Below, piece after piece: positions 61,714 to 64,000 of a stretch of DNA of 64,000 bases. The DNA comes from Paramarasmius palmivorus (Eukaryota > Basidiomycota > Agaricomycetes > Agaricales > Marasmiaceae). The notes under the pieces were generated by a model that did not search any database, had not been told where the DNA came from, and worked only from the letters and a program-made list of their open reading frames with translations. The stretch covers positions 124,001 to 188,000 of the forward strand of contig JAYKXP010000028.1 in the NCBI GenBank assembly GCA_037176845.1, written 5' to 3'. The position numbers and the translations under genes were made by a program. The first letter of the stretch is position 1, and the number at the start of each line of letters is the position of its first letter.

Positions 61714-62642
61714 TTACAGGCTTAGCGCCGTAGAACCTTCAGGTTTCTGCGCTTTTGATATGAAAATATCCATCTCGTTATCCCACATCTTGAAAGTCGT
61801 GAGATGGCGGTAACTGAATGACTCGGTCAGCCCTGCTCCTTCGAACAACGACCGCATAGTTGACTCTGGGAAGCCTCCCTTGTGTCCTATTGTCTGGTCC
61901 CAGTCTTCTGGTATGGTAGGCGGCTGCGCGTTGGTTGGTTCCATATCCATGATAAAAAGGTAGCCTCCCGGTTTAAGAAAAGAGGCAAGTATCTTGGTCA
62001 TGTCCTGGAGTTTAGACGGGTCAAAGTGATGAAATGCCATAGAACACTAAGCACAGAATTATAATGTCAGTGGGCTGTATCATCAAAGAAAGCACTGTCT
62101 TACTGTGATAACATCAAACTTTGCACCGTCTAGTTCGCCAGGTTCCCCTTTCAGCTCAATTGCGACACCCTTTACTTTGTCGGAAGACAATCCTTGGGAA
62201 TCGAAACGCTTTGTGAATTGGTTGATCATGCCCTCACTAATATCGACGCCGACGAGATACTTGGAGTGAGGGACGAGTACATTTGACACGAGCCCTAAAT
62301 CGATTCTTCAATGACTGGTTTAATGAGTGTTTGAAACAAACGCACCAGTACCACAGGCAAAGTCCAGAACTGTAGTTTTCTCCTTGTCGAAAGAAATGCT
62401 TTCTAACACGCCTTCTCCGATCCTGTTAGCAAAAACCAAGGTGTCGGTCAAGGAAGGTAATCATGGCTATTCGATATTGCTGCTCACTTTCGCGTTAATT
62501 CAATCGCGCCTGGTGTATCGTCGTAAGACTCTGCGTGGCTATCAAAGTGGGCCTTGTTAAGTGCAGCATGATCCCCGTGTCCGTGTCCGTGTCCATGGTG
62601 GTTGTGATTGTGAGGATGCTGGTGAGAGTGACTGTGAGACAT
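61714..62642 (-). CDS. Class I SAM-dependent methyltransferase
   Basis: A small soluble methyltransferase of the UbiE/Methyltransf_11 kind. The start MSHSHSHQHPHNHNHHGHGH carries a His/Gly-rich run of about 20 residues, then HFDSHAESYDDTPGAIELTR. Motif I is TTVLDFACGTGLVSNVL (SAM-binding Gly loop), with GVDISEGMINQFTKRF as the acidic end of strand 2. Further motifs are FDVITCSMAFHHFDPSKLQD, where the join at ITC|SMAF crosses an intron, and FLKPGGYLFIMDMEPTN. The end is MWDNEMDIFISKAQKPEGS. The length of about 260 residues fits a stand-alone enzyme. The substrate cannot be told. The His-rich N-terminus is unusual and might bind metal; that is inference. A short intron lies in the N-terminal part near 62410-62500. 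Confidence 0.82.
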
Positions 62643-62893
62643 GAGACTATGATTTTTAGGAGTAAATCGCGAGAGACACTTGCTTTTATACGAATTCCTG
62701 TGCTTGGCGAGTTATACCTGGCGAGTACTGCATCGGTGATGCAGGAGTAAGCATTACAGCCGAGTTTATGCGGGCGGCAAAATCTCAATAGATAGATAGA
62801 TCACAGGCATACCAGAAATTTATTGATTGAACTGTTTAACGGTAGATATTATGGCGAGATTCATTGTATAGCCTAAGTACCATATACAGGCAC

Positions 62894-64000
62894 TCATTCA
62901 TCGTCGCTATCCGCCTCTCTTCCATTATCTTGAATGTCCCGTACAACGGCTTCTATTTCTTCTAGCTCCCACCCAATAACCCCTTTGCTTATCCTTGTTT
63001 TGTCTACTGCATAAGATAGATTTGAGAGGATCTCATCGCTACAGGTGGACAATCAAGCAACGATCCGGGCAAGATCTGGAAGGGAACCTCACCTAGCATG
63101 AGCCTGTATCCATACACAAAAATCATCCAACCATATCTTGCTGTAGACATAGTAGACTTCGTGATGGTCAAGGATGTCCTTCATCTCTAACAGGCAGCGG
63201 AAGATGGTCCGTTTCCCCCTGGATAAGAGAGCAGATACATCGCTTTGACATTTCTCCGCAAGAGCAAATGATCTATACAGTGGGAAGGCCAGTGACCGGC
63301 GGAAAGATGGGGTGAGAGTTGACAAGATGTCCCTCTCCGAGAATTGCAGAGAACCAGACTTTGTTTCAAGCTGAGGTCCATAGGGTGGTACATCTAACGC
63401 GGAAAACGCGGGAACCAGGGTACATATCGTCCAGGCACTCTCAGGCGTTGGGTCATGTTGGTTGGTTCGAGATTCGTATGCGTACGCAAATAGAATCGTG
63501 ACCAACGTCAGATATAGAGATTGTGTCTGTTGGATACTGGGTATATCTGCAATCTTCTTCAGACACCTCAGCAGACTGATGCTGGACAACTTACACTCTC
63601 TTTTCGGCAGGTTCAAGGCGATTTTGTTCTCTTTTTCCGTGTATTCAAAAGAGGATGAGGGTCGAAGGTATGGATGTTCCCAGTTGATAAGCTCCAAGAT
63701 GTATTCGTCATCTGCAAAGTCTGCCCTAAAGTTGAACAGAGTTAATGGTCACCGATCGAATGGCGTTGGCACATACATACATATAATGTTCACTGTCCCA
63801 TTTCTCATCTTCGTGCTTGATTCTCAGCGGCCGTCTCTCCGACGGTAAGCATCTTTCGGCGTCTGCACCCAGTTCGTTCACTTCATTTTCGGTGTAGGAG
63901 ACATTCGTGAAGTAGCCTGTGTGAAGGTCGAGGAATCCATAATGGTTTTGAGGAGTCAGCCGGATGACCAGGTCTGGTTCCTGGGGTAGTTTCTGAGGAA
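62894..64000 (-). CDS. SHQ1: SHQ1-like H/ACA snoRNP assembly chaperone (5' partial)
   Basis: Shq1 binds dyskerin/Cbf5 as an RNA mimic and delivers it into H/ACA ribonucleoproteins. The window holds the C-terminal part. It enters at the right edge with LPQEPDLVIRLTPQNHYGFL and DLHTGYFTNVSYTENEVNEL. The helical Shq1-specific domain then reads LYLTLVTILFAYAYESRTNQ, PESAWTICTLVPAFSALD, SFRRSLAFPLYRSFALAEKC and VYYVYSKIWLDDFCVWIQAH. The WTI and RRSLxFPLYR blocks are the most conserved parts of Shq1. The last exon reads DEILSNLSYAVDKTRISKGV, continuing as acidic sequence to DSDDE. Two GT-AG introns are visible (near 63720-63775 and 63035-63095). The N-terminal CS/p23-like domain lies beyond the window. 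Confidence 0.85.

Overview
The window is nuclear DNA of a filamentous basidiomycete, most likely a mushroom-forming Agaricomycete. Genes are dense (about 27 in 64 kb, on both strands). Nearly all are broken by many short introns of about 45-70 nt. The gene set is fungal: Sfi1, CHS7, a HET-domain protein, a Jsn1/Puf1-type PUF protein, FMP25, CBP4 and SIP5. All exon joins below were read by eye from splice sites and reading frames; no search was run.

Layout. 1-3573 (-) Sfi1-like centrin-binding protein, 3' end off the window. 3574-5094 mostly intergenic, with one possible 65-residue ORF. 5095-7221 (+) unrecognised helical protein in ten exons. 7467-12504 (-) twin-START membrane protein. 12639-15672 (-) TEL2. 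16042-18872 (+) RBR ubiquitin ligase. 19205-20331 (-) and 24641-25799 (-) two linker histone H1 genes, on either side of a GDS1-like winged-helix protein (21750-24168, -). 26233-28238 (-) acyl-CoA synthetase-like protein that has lost its catalytic motifs. 28239-30480 gene-poor. 30481-39096 (+) four genes in one direction: PUF protein, small hypothetical, FMP25-like RCC1 protein, hypothetical. 39455-40529 (-) Hsp31/DJ-1 family. 40934-42661 (-) intronless HET protein. 43294-44580 (+) CHS7. 45369-49228 (-) three tandem secreted double-psi beta-barrel proteins. 49666-53324 (-) SERCA-type calcium pump. 53797-55731 (+) SIP5. 55971-56546 (-) CBP4. 56756-58960 (-) arrestin-like. 59126-61128 (+) SLC35F6-like transporter. 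61714-62642 (-) methyltransferase. 62894-64000 (-) SHQ1, 5' end off the window.

Most genes are unrelated housekeeping genes, and I see no operon-like or biosynthetic cluster. Local relationships that do stand out: the three tandem barrel proteins with matching exon layout; the two H1 paralogues; two separate assembly factors for respiratory complex III (FMP25, CBP4); and cell-wall-related functions close together (CHS7 beside the barrel proteins). Most unusual are a one-base frame break in the tail of the first H1 gene, the acyl-CoA synthetase pseudoenzyme, three GC-AG introns within about 5 kb, and 10- and 12-nt microexons in the SLC35F6-like gene. I found no transposon, CRISPR array, rRNA or tRNA gene.
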